From JAICJR01 sp963848495 (GTDB lineage Bacteria > Actinomycetota > Thermoleophilia > Solirubrobacterales > Thermoleophilaceae): 64,000 nt of DNA. The translations under genes were made by a program, and so were the position numbers. Below are positions 52,865-61,944 of the stretch, piece after piece. The first letter of the stretch is position 1. Each line of letters begins with the position of its first letter. The DNA lies in contig CAWKDV010000002.1 of NCBI GenBank assembly GCA_963848495.1, forward strand, positions 1,488,001-1,552,000, in the 5' to 3' direction. The notes below the pieces were generated by a model, which saw nothing but the letters and a program-made list of their open reading frames with translations, did no database searches and was not told where the DNA came from.

Positions 52865-54053
52865 CTCGCTCGGACACCAGGTCCCCGGTGTAGAAGCGCT
52901 CCAGCGCGAACGGCTCGATCAGCTCGGGCGTGACGCCCGTGGCGGCGAGCTGGGCCATCGTCTTGCCGACGATCGGCGAGGCCTTGAAGCCGTAGGTGCC
53001 CCAGCCGGCGTCGACGAGGAAGCCGTCCACGCCGGTGAGTCCCATGACCGGCGCGTAGTCGGGCGTGACGTCGCAGAGGCCGGTCCACTGCCGCAGCACG
53101 CGCGCCTCGCCGAGCATCGGCAGCAGCTCGCACATGTCGCGCGCGGCGTCCTCGACGAAGCCCAGCGTGCCCTTCGTGGAGTAGCCGGAGTAGGGCTCGA
53201 TCTCGGATCCGATCAGGAGCTCGCCGCGGTCCGACTGGCTCACGTACACGTGCAGCGTGCCGGACACGATGATCTTGTCGAGCAGCGGCTTGAGCGGCTC
53301 GGTGACGAACGCCTGCAGGATGTGCGTGGTGATCGGCAGCTCGACGCCGGCGAGGTCGCACACCAGCGTGCTCCAGCCCGCCACGCACGAGATCACCGTG
53401 CCGGCCTTGATCGGGCCGCGGCTCGTCTCCACGCCGGTCACGCGCCCGTTGTCGCGTGCGATGCCGGTGACCTCGGTGTAGGGGTGGATCTCGACGCCCG
53501 CCTTGGCCGCCTCCTTGGCGTAGCCCCAGACCACCGCGTCGTGGCGGATGATGCCGCCGGGCGGGTGGTAGAGAGCGCCGAGGATCGGATAGGTGGGGTG
53601 GCTCGACACGTCGAGCTGCGGGCACAGCTCGCCGACCTCCTCAGGCGTGACCACGCGCGAATCCACGCCGAGCAGCCGGTTCACCTCGGCGCGCTCGACC
53701 ATCGTCTGCAGCGAGCGGTCGGAGTGCGCGAGCGTGAGGTGCCCGTGCTGCGAGAACAGCAAGTTGAAGTTGACGTCCTGTGAGAGCGTCTCGTACATCC
53801 GCAGCGACTCGCCGTAGAAGCGCACGCCCTCAGCAGTGCGGTAGTTCGCGCGGATGATCGTGGTGTTGCGGCCGGAGGCGCCGGCGCCGATGTAGTCCTT
53901 CTCGAGCACGGCCACCCGCTTCGCGCCGAACTCCGTGGCCAGGTAGTAGGCCGTGGCCATGCCGTGCGCGCCGCCGCCGATGATCACGTAGTCGTACGAG
54001 CCGCCAAGGTCGTGCGCGCGGAAGTAACGGTGCTTCTTGAAGAGCCCGATCAC
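52842..54053 (-). CDS. soxB: Sarcosine oxidase beta subunit type FAD protein
   Basis: A 403-residue DAO-family subunit: DYVIIGGGAHGMATAYYLAT (FAD site), ASGRNTTIIRANYRT (flavin-attachment/active-site region), QWTGLCDVTPDYAPVMG, GWGTYGFKASPIVG and the C-terminal GAAAVSH typical of SoxB. It oxidises sarcosine, or N-methylglutamate when part of an MgdABCD complex. The GTG start overlaps the gamma-subunit stop by 4 bases. Its stop is followed directly by the IS481-type gene. Here beta comes last, unlike the common B-D-A-G order. Confidence 0.82.
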   Translation of the reverse strand: MIGLFKKHRYFRAHDLGGSYDYVIIGGGAHGMATAYYLATEFGAKRVAVLEKDYIGAGASGRNTTIIRANYRTAEGVRFYGESLRMYETLSQDVNFNLLFSQHGHLTLAHSDRSLQTMVERAEVNRLLGVDSRVVTPEEVGELCPQLDVSSHPTYPILGALYHPPGGIIRHDAVVWGYAKEAAKAGVEIHPYTEVTGIARDNGRVTGVETSRGPIKAGTVISCVAGWSTLVCDLAGVELPITTHILQAFVTEPLKPLLDKIIVSGTLHVYVSQSDRGELLIGSEIEPYSGYSTKGTLGFVEDAARDMCELLPMLGEARVLRQWTGLCDVTPDYAPVMGLTGVDGFLVDAGWGTYGFKASPIVGKTMAQLAATGVTPELIEPFALERFYTGDLVSERGAAAVSH

Positions 54054-54655
54054 GCCGCCACCACCGCGAGCGGCTCGCCGAGGTCCAGCACGGCGTCCCA
54101 CAGGTAGGCGCCGTAGTCCCAGCCTGCGAGCAGAAGCAGCGTGTCGCCCTCGTTGATCACGATGCCCGCGCACTCGGCCACCGGTCCCGACACCACCGCG
54201 CCGGCGGGCAGCGAGCGGGAGCGCCCGTCGAGCTCGCTCACCCGCGCGAACAGGTCGAGCCGCGCGGGGCCGCCGATGCGCACGGCCGCGAAGCCGCAGG
54301 TGAGGTCCACAGCGCCCGGTCCGAGCGAGGTGAGGCGCGTGGCCGCCTCGCCGGGCGGGCAGATCACGAGCGCGCGCGTGGGAGTGAGCCGCGCGAACCA
54401 GGCCTCGCCGTCCCGGCGCGTCTCGCCGGGCTGCTCGACGCCCACCGCCACATCGAGCTCCGCGGCAGTGCCGCGCAGCTCGACTTTGCCGAGCCAGGAG
54501 ACATCCGACACCCACACGCGGGCGTCGCCGGGAGGCGGGTAGTCCGGCACGAGCCAGCCGTCCTGCTCGCGCAGCGCCGCGTGGTGCACACCGGCCATCG
54601 GCGTGCGGAGCGGCACGCTGGCGTTCGCGGGTGACAGGAAGGCGAGCTCGCTCAC
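54050..54655 (-). CDS. soxG: Sarcosine oxidase gamma subunit
   Basis: A 201-residue SoxG/MgdD-type subunit resembling a half aminomethyltransferase. WVSDVSWLGKVELRG opens the fold. SVSELDGRSRSLPAG-like (ARVSELDGRSRS) and LLLAGWDYGAYLWDAVLDL are near the C-terminus. It has a structural role in the heterotetramer. It overlaps both neighbours by 4 bases. Confidence 0.75.
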   Translation of the reverse strand: MSELAFLSPANASVPLRTPMAGVHHAALREQDGWLVPDYPPPGDARVWVSDVSWLGKVELRGTAAELDVAVGVEQPGETRRDGEAWFARLTPTRALVICPPGEAATRLTSLGPGAVDLTCGFAAVRIGGPARLDLFARVSELDGRSRSLPAGAVVSGPVAECAGIVINEGDTLLLLAGWDYGAYLWDAVLDLGEPLAVVAA

Positions 54656-57315
54656 GAGCGCAGCCGCTCCCCGTCCGGATCGTGGAACGCCTTGTGGGTG
54701 ACCATCGCGGGGATCAGGGCGCCGTCCGGGTTCGAGATCGTGATCGGCGTGCCCTCCCCGGAGCGGTCCTGCTTCACCCAGGCGATGCCGATCGCCCGGC
54801 CGAGCCGCGGCGACCAGCGCGAGCTGGTCACCCGGCCGGCCGGCTCCCCGTTGCGGTCCACCACCGCTGCGCCCTCGAGGGGCACCGCTCCGTTCGCCCC
54901 GGTGAACCCCACGAGCGCGTCGCGCAGGCCGCGCTCGGACACGTACTGGATCGCCCGCTTGCCGATCCACTCCTGCTCCTTGTCGAGCTTGACGATCCAG
55001 GGCATCGCCGCCTCGAGCGGGTTCGACTCGGCGTCGGTGTCCTGCGACACGATCACGTGCAGCTTCTCGAGCCGGAGGCGCCGCTGCGCCTCGAGGCCGG
55101 CGGCGCGCGGGTCGTGCTCCGCGCCCGCCTCGAGCAGCGCGGTCCAGAGCGCCTCCGCGCAGGCGGCCGGATGGTGGATCTCGTAGCCGAGCTCGCCCAC
55201 GAAGCCGATCCTCATCACCATCGCCGGCACGCCCGCCACCGTGCCGGTGCGCGCGCCGAGATAGGGGAAGCCCTCGTTCGAGACGTCGATGTCGCTGAGC
55301 GCGCCCAGCACCTCGCGGCTGGCCGGCCCGGCGAGGTTCACCGCGCCGAGCGCGGGTGTGACGTTCACGATCTCGCAGTCGAGCTCCCAGACCGCGTTCC
55401 ACCAGGTGAACCACTGCTCCATGCCGGAGGAGCCGCTCGAGGTGGTGGTCACGTAGAACTCCTCGTCGCTCAGGCGCACCACCGTGCCGTCGTCCAGGAT
55501 CGCGCCGTCCTCGCCGCAGACCACGCCGTAGCGGACGCGCCCCTGACCGAGGTTGCCGAAGCGGTTGGGGTAGATGCGCTCGAGCAGCTCCGCGGCCTCG
55601 GGGCCGCGCACCAGCAGCTTGCCGAGCGGCGAGACGTCGATCAGGCCCACGCGCTCGTGGATCGCCTCGACCTCGGCCGAGGCGTCGCCATAGTGGTAGG
55701 CGCGCTTCCAGTCGCCCGCCCAGGCCATGTCGCCGCCGTGGGCCACGTTCCAGTCGTGCAGGGGCGTGCGCCGCTCGGGCTGGTGGCCGCGGCCGGCGAG
55801 CAGGGCGAAGCGGGTGGGGGAGTGCGGCGGGCGCGCCGTGGTGATGCCCACCTGGCGCGTGTCGGGCTGGATGCCGATCTCGTCGGCCAGCACCAGCGCG
55901 CTGCCCAGCTGGCACATGCGGCCCTGGCAGGGACCCATCGTCACGGTCGTGTAGCGCTTGGCCAGCTCGAGCGAGTCGAAGCCCTCGGACGCCGACAGCG
56001 CCACGTCCTTGGTGGTCACGTCCTCGCAGAAGCAGACGAACTGCTTCCCGCTCTCGCCCTTGGCCTTGCACGGCACCTGCGTGGCCGGCGCCACCGCGCT
56101 GCCGGCCAGCCGAACGCCGGCGGGGACGCGGTGAGGCACGAAGATGCCCTCCTCGTAGCGCAGCGTGCCGCCGCCCTGGCGCAGTAGGGCAACGTCCGGC
56201 ACGTGCCCGCCGGAGGCGACCAGCAGGTCGCAGCGCACGATCTGCTTGACGCCGTCGAGCACCACGGTGGCCGAACGCAGCTTGCGTCCGCCGTTCGCCT
56301 TCAGGATGCGGTCGCCCTTGTCGAAGTCGAGCGTGGCCACCACCTCCACGCCGGCGGCGACGAGGTCGTCCGCCACCGAGCGCGCGTCGTCGTCGGCTGC
56401 CGCCACCACCGCCCGCCGTCCCGGCGCCAGGCGGAACTGGTGCAGCAGCCGGCGCACGCCGTCGGCCAGCATCACCCCCGGCAGGTCGTTGCCGGCGAAC
56501 ACGAGCGGCTGCTCGATCCGCCCCGTGGCCACCACGACCTCGCCGGCGCGCACGCGGTACATCACGTCGCCGTGGTAGACCGGCACGAGGTTGCCCTCGT
56601 AGAGGCCGCCGGCGAAGGCGGGCTGCAGGATCTCCACGCCGGCGCCGAGCGCTGCGTCCACGAGGTGCCGCGCGCGCGCGGCACCCTCGGGCCCGGCGTG
56701 GGCGAGCCGGCCGCCGAGCGCGAGCCCCTCCTCGACCAGCAGCACGTCCCTGCCGTCGCCGGCCGCGGCGGTGGCGGCCTCGAGCCCCGAGTGCCCGCCG
56801 CCGATGACGAGCACGTCCACGTGGCGGTGGACCTTGTCGAAGCGCCCCGTGCGCCGCGCGTCCTCGGAGATCCGCCCGAGCCCGGCGGCGCTGCGGAGCA
56901 CCTTCTCGTACAGCGGCCAGAGGCGGCGCGGCCGGATGAAGGTCTTGTAGTAGAAGCCGACCTGCATCAGGGGGCCCCCGAAGCGGTCGCCGAGCGAGAG
57001 CGCGTCCGACTCGAGCGAGGGCCAGGCGTTGATGTGCTCGACCTTGGCCCCCTCCTCCACGGGTGTCATGCAGGCCCGCACCGCCGGCTGCCCGTCGACC
57101 TGCACCAGGCAGTTGGGGCAGCGGCCCGAGCAGCACATGAGACCGCGCGGGCGGTGGTACTTGAACGAGCGCGAGAAGATCCGCCTGCCCTTGGCGAACA
57201 GCGCCGAGGCGATCGTGTCGCCCTCGTGCGCCTCCACAGGCCGGCCGTCGAACTCGAACGTGATCGTGGTCGAGCGGTCGATCAGCTCGCCGGGCGCGGC
57301 GGAGAGGCGCGTCAC
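54652..57315 (-). CDS. soxA: Sarcosine oxidase alpha subunit
   Basis: An 887-residue SoxA/MgdC-type subunit. The N-terminal Fer2-like domain carries RGLMCCSGRCPNCLVQVDG. The dinucleotide domain has VDVLVIGGGHSGLEAATAAA. A Cys-rich segment (FVCFCEDVTTKD, then GPCQGRMCQLG) lies near residues 440-500. The C-terminal GcvT-like domain (from about 520) transfers the one-carbon unit to tetrahydrofolate (RVGLIDVSPLGKLLVRG, then RLRLEKLHVIVSQDTDAESN). It shares overlaps with soxD and soxG. The same subunit design serves N-methylglutamate dehydrogenase. Confidence 0.9.
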   Translation of the reverse strand: MTRLSAAPGELIDRSTTITFEFDGRPVEAHEGDTIASALFAKGRRIFSRSFKYHRPRGLMCCSGRCPNCLVQVDGQPAVRACMTPVEEGAKVEHINAWPSLESDALSLGDRFGGPLMQVGFYYKTFIRPRRLWPLYEKVLRSAAGLGRISEDARRTGRFDKVHRHVDVLVIGGGHSGLEAATAAAGDGRDVLLVEEGLALGGRLAHAGPEGAARARHLVDAALGAGVEILQPAFAGGLYEGNLVPVYHGDVMYRVRAGEVVVATGRIEQPLVFAGNDLPGVMLADGVRRLLHQFRLAPGRRAVVAAADDDARSVADDLVAAGVEVVATLDFDKGDRILKANGGRKLRSATVVLDGVKQIVRCDLLVASGGHVPDVALLRQGGGTLRYEEGIFVPHRVPAGVRLAGSAVAPATQVPCKAKGESGKQFVCFCEDVTTKDVALSASEGFDSLELAKRYTTVTMGPCQGRMCQLGSALVLADEIGIQPDTRQVGITTARPPHSPTRFALLAGRGHQPERRTPLHDWNVAHGGDMAWAGDWKRAYHYGDASAEVEAIHERVGLIDVSPLGKLLVRGPEAAELLERIYPNRFGNLGQGRVRYGVVCGEDGAILDDGTVVRLSDEEFYVTTTSSGSSGMEQWFTWWNAVWELDCEIVNVTPALGAVNLAGPASREVLGALSDIDVSNEGFPYLGARTGTVAGVPAMVMRIGFVGELGYEIHHPAACAEALWTALLEAGAEHDPRAAGLEAQRRLRLEKLHVIVSQDTDAESNPLEAAMPWIVKLDKEQEWIGKRAIQYVSERGLRDALVGFTGANGAVPLEGAAVVDRNGEPAGRVTSSRWSPRLGRAIGIAWVKQDRSGEGTPITISNPDGALIPAMVTHKAFHDPDGERLRS

Positions 57316-57590
57316 GCGCCGAGCTCCACCGCTGTCAGCTCGCCGGGCCAGCCGACCCGGAGCACCTCGTTCGTGCGCGTGTCGCGCTCGGCCTGGAACC
57401 ACTCGCGGCAGCCGAGCGTGTGGTGCCACCACTCGATCTGCGGCCCGGCGACGTTTCGCTTCATGTAGAGCGTGCGCCCGAGCTCGCGCGCGTCGCTGTC
57501 CGGCGCCGGCCGGGTGGTGAGCTCGCCGCCGGCGCTGTACTCGTCCACGGGACGCGGCCCGCAGTTCGGGCAGGGAAGGAGGAAGCTCAT
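57312..57590 (-). CDS. soxD: Sarcosine oxidase delta subunit
   Basis: A 92-residue SoxD/MgdB-type subunit with the zinc-binding opening LLPCPNCGPRPVDEYS, later IEWWHHTLGCREWF (His and Cys ligands) and RDTRTNEVLRV. It stabilises the tetramer. The start is 5 bases after the stop of the upstream DAO gene, and the end overlaps soxA by 4 bases. Confidence 0.92.
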   Translation of the reverse strand: MSFLLPCPNCGPRPVDEYSAGGELTTRPAPDSDARELGRTLYMKRNVAGPQIEWWHHTLGCREWFQAERDTRTNEVLRVGWPGELTAVELGA

Positions 57591-57595
57591 CGGCG

Positions 57596-58903
57596 TTACC
57601 CGTTCACCGAGAAGCTCGAATTGGGGTTGACCTCGCGCAGGCGCGAGTAGAACCCGGTGTCCAGCTCGAGCCCCGTGTAGACGCAGCGCACCTTCACGGG
57701 ATCGTTGTCGTGGTCGTGACCGCTCTCGACCTTGTCGATCAGCTCGGCCATCACGTGCCCGACGACCGGCGCGTTCTTGAACTGGTTGCCGCTGGTGCCG
57801 ATCGCCATGTAGAAGCCGTCCACGTCCGCGCGATCGTAAATGGGGATCCAGTCGTCAGACACGTCGTAGAGGTCCACAATTCCCTTGCGCTCCGTGGGGA
57901 TTCGCAACGAGGGCATCCGGCGGGCGAGCCGGTAGACCTGCGCCTCCCACTGCTTCTCGGTGATGCCGCGCTCGTAGTCGTCCGGGTCGTCGACCCAGAC
58001 CCTGGGGTCGCAGTCCGGGTCCTCTGAGCCGATCAGGATGTTGTTGCCGCTCTCGGGGCGGAAGTAGATGCCGGTGTCCCCGTCCGAGGTGTGGAAGCCG
58101 TCGTGCTCGAAGTCGAAGCCGGGCGGCGCGGGCACGTGGTGCACCTCGTGGCGGAGCGGGCGCGTCTTGACCTTCATGCCCTCCTCGACGCCCGCCATGC
58201 GGTTGATGACGAACGAGTGCGGGCCGGCCACGTTGACCACGATCGGCGCGTCGATCTCCCTCCCGTCGGTGAGCGTCACCCCGCTCACGCGGCCGTTCGC
58301 GCGCCGGATCTCGCCGACCTCAGCGCGGAAGATGAACTCGCCGCCCTTGGCCTCGGCCGCGCGCTGGAGATTGTGGGTCGAGAGCTGCGGGTCGCTCACA
58401 TAGCCCGAGCCCGGCGTGAAGATCGCCCCGTCGAGCTCGGCCTGCGGCTCGTCCCAGAAGTGCGGGTCGTCCGGGCGCTTGGGCGGCCAGAACGCGTCGG
58501 TGCTGTAGACGGGGATCTTCTCGACCAGCGTCCTGTTGTCCCACTCCTCGTACTCGACGCCGAGGTCGCGGTAGTGCTTCAGCACCTTCTCGTGGTGACC
58601 GGTGGCGCTCTTCAGGAGCACGGTGCCGCAGTTCACGTACCTGGCCAGGCCGAGGTCGTCGGTCACGCCGAGGTAGCGCTCCCAGTCCTTCCAGTAGAAG
58701 AAGCCCTCGTACGCCATCCCCACGCCCTCGGCGGAGGAGTAGTGGGCGCGCACGATCGCGCACGAGTTGCTCGTGGGCCCGTAGCCTGCGCTCGGCAGCT
58801 TGTCGATGTTCAGCGTCCGATAACCGCGCTTGGCCAGCTCGAAGGCGGTTGCGGCGCCGATCACCCCGGCGCCGATGATGATGGCGTCGACGCGTTTGGT
58901 CAT
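57596..58903 (-). CDS. DAO-family FAD-dependent oxidoreductase, second beta-like subunit
   Basis: A 435-residue flavoprotein: DAIIIGAGVIGAATAFELAKRG at the start, GPTSNSCAIVRAHYSSAEG at the flavin-linked region, DLYDVSDDWIPIYDRAD and MAIGTSGNQFKNAPVVG near the end. It resembles SoxB and related N-methyl amino acid dehydrogenases but has a longer C-terminal tail. It precedes soxD, the position normally held by soxB, while a true SoxB closes the operon. It may be an alternative catalytic subunit or a separate dimethylglycine/sarcosine dehydrogenase. ATG 58903 is chosen because the operator-like motif lies just upstream. Confidence 0.8.
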   Translation of the reverse strand: MTKRVDAIIIGAGVIGAATAFELAKRGYRTLNIDKLPSAGYGPTSNSCAIVRAHYSSAEGVGMAYEGFFYWKDWERYLGVTDDLGLARYVNCGTVLLKSATGHHEKVLKHYRDLGVEYEEWDNRTLVEKIPVYSTDAFWPPKRPDDPHFWDEPQAELDGAIFTPGSGYVSDPQLSTHNLQRAAEAKGGEFIFRAEVGEIRRANGRVSGVTLTDGREIDAPIVVNVAGPHSFVINRMAGVEEGMKVKTRPLRHEVHHVPAPPGFDFEHDGFHTSDGDTGIYFRPESGNNILIGSEDPDCDPRVWVDDPDDYERGITEKQWEAQVYRLARRMPSLRIPTERKGIVDLYDVSDDWIPIYDRADVDGFYMAIGTSGNQFKNAPVVGHVMAELIDKVESGHDHDNDPVKVRCVYTGLELDTGFYSRLREVNPNSSFSVNG

Positions 58904-60605
58904 GCGAGAGCGGCGTAATATATCAGTCATAGATCACGCCTGGGACTTCGTCATCGTCGGTGGTGGCTCTGCCGGCTGTGCGCTGGCAAACCGGCTCTCG
59001 GCCGATCCCTCGGTCCGCGTGCTCGTGCTCGAGGCCGGCAGGCGGGATTGGCGGGCCGACTTCCTCCTCCACATGCCGGCGGCGCTGCCGATTCCGATCG
59101 GCAATCGGTTCTACGACTGGAAATACGAGTCGGAGCCCGAGCCCCACATGAACGGGCGTCGCATCTACCACGCGCGCGGAAAGGTGCTCGGCGGGTCCAG
59201 CTCGATCAACGGGATGATCTTCCAGCGCGGCAACCCGCTCGACTTCGAGAAGTGGGCGCGCGACCCGGGCATGGAGGGCTGGGACTACGCGCACTGCCTG
59301 CCCTACTTCAAGCGCATGGAGAACTGCCTGGCCGGCGCGGACGAGTGGCGCGGGGGAGACGGGCCGCTCGTGCTCGAGCGCGGGCCGGCCGCGAACCCGC
59401 TCTTCAAGGCCTTCTTCGAGGCGGCGCAGCAGGCCGGCTTCGAGCTGACGAGCGACGTCAACGGCTACCGCCAGGAGGGCTTCGCCCCGTTCGACCGCAA
59501 CATCCATCGCGGCCGCCGCCTCAGCGCCGCCCGCGCCTACCTGCACCCGGTGCTCGACCGGCCCAACCTCGAGCTGCGCACGGGCAGTCTGGTCTCGCGC
59601 GTGGTCTTCGAGGGCACGCGTGCGGTCGGGGTCGAGGCGCTCCACCGCGGCAGACGGGAGACGATCCGCTCGGCTGAGGTGATCCTCTGCGGCGGCGCGA
59701 TCAACTCGCCGCAGCTCCTGCAGCTCTCGGGCGTGGGCGACCCGAAGCAGCTGCGCTCGGCGGGCGTCGCGCCGTTCCACGCGCTGCCGGGCGTCGGCGA
59801 GAACCTCCAGGACCACCTCGAGGTCTACGTGCAGCACGCCTGCACCCAGCCGGTGTCGCTGCAGCCGGCGCTCAAGTGGCGCAACCGGCCGCTCGTCGGC
59901 GCGCGCTGGCTGTTCCTGCGCTCGGGCCCCGGCGCCACCAACCACTTCGAGGGCGGCGGCTTCGCGCGCTCGAACGACGAGGTCGAGTACCCCAACCTGA
60001 TGTTCCACTTCCTGCCGGTGGCGATCCGCTACGACGGCAGCTCACCGTCGGGCGGCCACGGCTATCAGGTGCACATCGGCCCGATGAACTCGGACGTGCG
60101 CGGCACGGTGAAGATCCGCTCGGCCGACCCGCGCAAGAAGCCGGAGCTGCGCTTCAACTACCTGTCGACCGAGAACGACCGGCGCGAGTGGGTCGAGGCG
60201 ATCCGCTGCGCGCGCCGGATCCTCGGCCAGCCGGCGTTCGCGCCCTACGACGGCGGCGAGCTGTCACCCGGCGAGTCGGTGGAGAGCGACGAGCAGATCC
60301 TCGACTGGGTGGCGCACGACGCCGAGACCGCCCTGCACCCCTCCTGCACCTGCAAGCTGGGCGTGGACGAGCTGTCGGTGGTGGACCCGGGGAGCATGCG
60401 CGTCCACGGGCTGGACGGCCTGCGCGTGGTGGACGCCTCGGTGATGCCCTACATCACCAACGCGAACCTGTACGCGCCGACGATGATGGTCGCGGAGAAA
60501 GCGGCCGCGATGATTCTCGGGGAGGAGGCGCTGGTCGAGGACGCGCCGTTCTACCGGCACTCGATCACGGATCACGGATCACGGATCACCGGCTCCACTT
60601 CGTAA
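58902..60605 (+). CDS. betA: GMC oxidoreductase, choline dehydrogenase type
   Basis: A 567-residue GMC flavoprotein. DFVIVGGGSAGCALANRLSA binds FAD, GGSSSINGMIFQRGN is the first GMC signature, and GGAINSPQLLQLSGVG the second. HPSCTCKLG and TNANLYAPTMMVAEKAA form the C-terminal catalytic His/Asn region. It would oxidise choline to betaine aldehyde (BetA type), though other alcohols are possible. The only in-frame start near the fold is ATG 58902, which shares CATG with the opposite gene's start codon. The C-terminal tail is encoded by a heptamer array and overlaps the convergent dehydratase gene by 34 bases. Confidence 0.8.
   Translation: MRERRNISVIDHAWDFVIVGGGSAGCALANRLSADPSVRVLVLEAGRRDWRADFLLHMPAALPIPIGNRFYDWKYESEPEPHMNGRRIYHARGKVLGGSSSINGMIFQRGNPLDFEKWARDPGMEGWDYAHCLPYFKRMENCLAGADEWRGGDGPLVLERGPAANPLFKAFFEAAQQAGFELTSDVNGYRQEGFAPFDRNIHRGRRLSAARAYLHPVLDRPNLELRTGSLVSRVVFEGTRAVGVEALHRGRRETIRSAEVILCGGAINSPQLLQLSGVGDPKQLRSAGVAPFHALPGVGENLQDHLEVYVQHACTQPVSLQPALKWRNRPLVGARWLFLRSGPGATNHFEGGGFARSNDEVEYPNLMFHFLPVAIRYDGSSPSGGHGYQVHIGPMNSDVRGTVKIRSADPRKKPELRFNYLSTENDRREWVEAIRCARRILGQPAFAPYDGGELSPGESVESDEQILDWVAHDAETALHPSCTCKLGVDELSVVDPGSMRVHGLDGLRVVDASVMPYITNANLYAPTMMVAEKAAAMILGEEALVEDAPFYRHSITDHGSRITGSTS
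58918..58928. promoter_or_regulatory. ATATATCAGTC motif at the oxidase/DAO divergent start region
   Basis: The 11-mer ATATATCAGTC is identical to 61895-61905 in front of the GntR gene. It lies 15 bases upstream of the leftward DAO start and within the first codons of the GMC gene. Confidence 0.5.
60564..60591. repeat. Heptamer tandem array ATCACGG x3 plus one variant
   Basis: Copies at 60564, 60571 and 60578, then ATCACCG at 60585, where the coding ends of two convergent genes overlap. It encodes the ends of both proteins. Confidence 0.8.
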
Positions 60606-61837
60606 CCGGCTGCCTCCAAGGCTTCGATCAGCTGCTTGCCGTGCTTCTCGCTGCGCGTCTCGACGGTCAGCTCCACGCCGGTCTCCGCGACATGCAGCTC
60701 GACGGCCTCTCGCACGTGCTCGACCGTGACGAGGTTCCCGCCCGCCTCGGCGACTTTGTTCAGCAGTGCGGCCAGGCCGCCGGGGCGGTCGCTCACGCGG
60801 GTGAAGAGGCGCAGGCGGCGGCCCTCGGCGGTCTCGTGGCGGCGGGTGATCTCGGCCACGAGGCCGGCGTCGACGTTGCCGCCGGAGAGCACGATCGCGG
60901 TGGCGCCGCTCGGCGCGGGCCTGACCGCCTCTGACAGCAGCGCCGCGACGCCCACCGCGCCGGCGCCCTCCACGAGCAGCTTCGTGCGCTCGAGCAGCAG
61001 CACCATCGTCTCGGCGATGTCGTCCTCCTCGACCACGCAGACGTCGTCGAGCCAGCGCTCGAGCAGCGGCAGCGTGATCTCCCCGGGCGCCTTGATGGCG
61101 ATGCCGTCGGCGATCGTGGCGCCGGCCGGCCCCTCGCCGCCGCTCAGGGCGGCCGCCAGCGGCGAACAGGCGCGCGCCTGCACGCCGACGATGCGCACTC
61201 CGGGCCGGCGCTCGCGGATCACACCGGCCACGCCGCTCGCCAGCCCGCCGCCGCCGATCGGGATCACGACCTGGGCGAGGTCGTCCACGTCCTCGAGCAG
61301 CTCGAGGCCGAGCGTGGCCTGGCCGAGGATCACGTCGGCGTCGTCGAAGGGATGCACGAAGGCGGCCCCGCTGTCGCCGGCGCGCTCGCGCGCCCGCCGC
61401 ACGCACTCGTCCACGGACTCGCCGCCGAGCTGGACGCTGCCGCCGTACGCCTCGACAGCCGCCACCTTGCCCACTGCCGCGGCGGCCGGCATGAACACCT
61501 CGCAGGGCACTCCGCGCGCCCGCGCGGCGTAGGCGAGCGCCTGCGCGTGGTTGCCGGCGCTGCCCGCCACCACGCCCGCCGACGCGTGATCCCCGAGCGC
61601 CGCCAGCTTGCTCAGCGCACCGCGCAGCTTGAAGGACCCGGTGCGCTGGAGGTTCTCCGCCTTGAGCAGGATGCGCCCGCCACAGGCCTCGCTGAGGCTG
61701 CGCGAGGTGAGCATGGGGGTGTGCCGCACGAGGTCGGCGCCGACCTCGCGCGCGTGCTCCGCGCCGCCCGCCGCGAGGCGGCGCGCCACGGCGCCGGATC
61801 CGTCCGGCAGGTCCTCTCGATGCTGGGCGGAGTCCAC
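60572..61837 (-). CDS. Threonine/serine dehydratase, catabolic type with ACT domain
   Basis: A 421-residue PLP enzyme. Key features are ENLQRTGSFKLRGA (PLP lysine), VVAGSAGNHAQALAYAAR, the phosphate-binding VIPIGGGGLASG, IVLSGGNVD and a C-terminal ACT domain (LFTRVSDRPGGLAALLNKVA). It deaminates threonine to 2-oxobutyrate or serine to pyruvate. In this setting serine made from glycine plus methylene-THF could be the physiological substrate, which would deliver betaine carbon to pyruvate. It diverges from the GntR gene across the best copy of the AT-rich operator. Confidence 0.88.
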   Translation of the reverse strand: MDSAQHREDLPDGSGAVARRLAAGGAEHAREVGADLVRHTPMLTSRSLSEACGGRILLKAENLQRTGSFKLRGALSKLAALGDHASAGVVAGSAGNHAQALAYAARARGVPCEVFMPAAAAVGKVAAVEAYGGSVQLGGESVDECVRRARERAGDSGAAFVHPFDDADVILGQATLGLELLEDVDDLAQVVIPIGGGGLASGVAGVIRERRPGVRIVGVQARACSPLAAALSGGEGPAGATIADGIAIKAPGEITLPLLERWLDDVCVVEEDDIAETMVLLLERTKLLVEGAGAVGVAALLSEAVRPAPSGATAIVLSGGNVDAGLVAEITRRHETAEGRRLRLFTRVSDRPGGLAALLNKVAEAGGNLVTVEHVREAVELHVAETGVELTVETRSEKHGKQLIEALEAAGYEVEPVIRDP

Positions 61838-61889
61838 GGTTGCGGGGCGCGTTGCCCTGGAAATCAGGGGTGCCTGGGCGCTAAGCTAA

Positions 61890-61905
61890 GACTCATATAT
61901 CAGTC
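61890..61905. promoter_or_regulatory. Palindromic operator candidate upstream of the GntR regulator
   Basis: GACTCATATATCAGTC pairs GACT with AGTC around an AT-rich core, 14 of 16 positions symmetrical. It lies between divergent dehydratase and GntR genes. Core matches occur at 58918 and 32604, suggesting a small regulon. Confidence 0.6.
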
Positions 61906-61944
61906 GTCGCTGACGGCGGTCAAGGCGCGCCCACTCACACCAGA

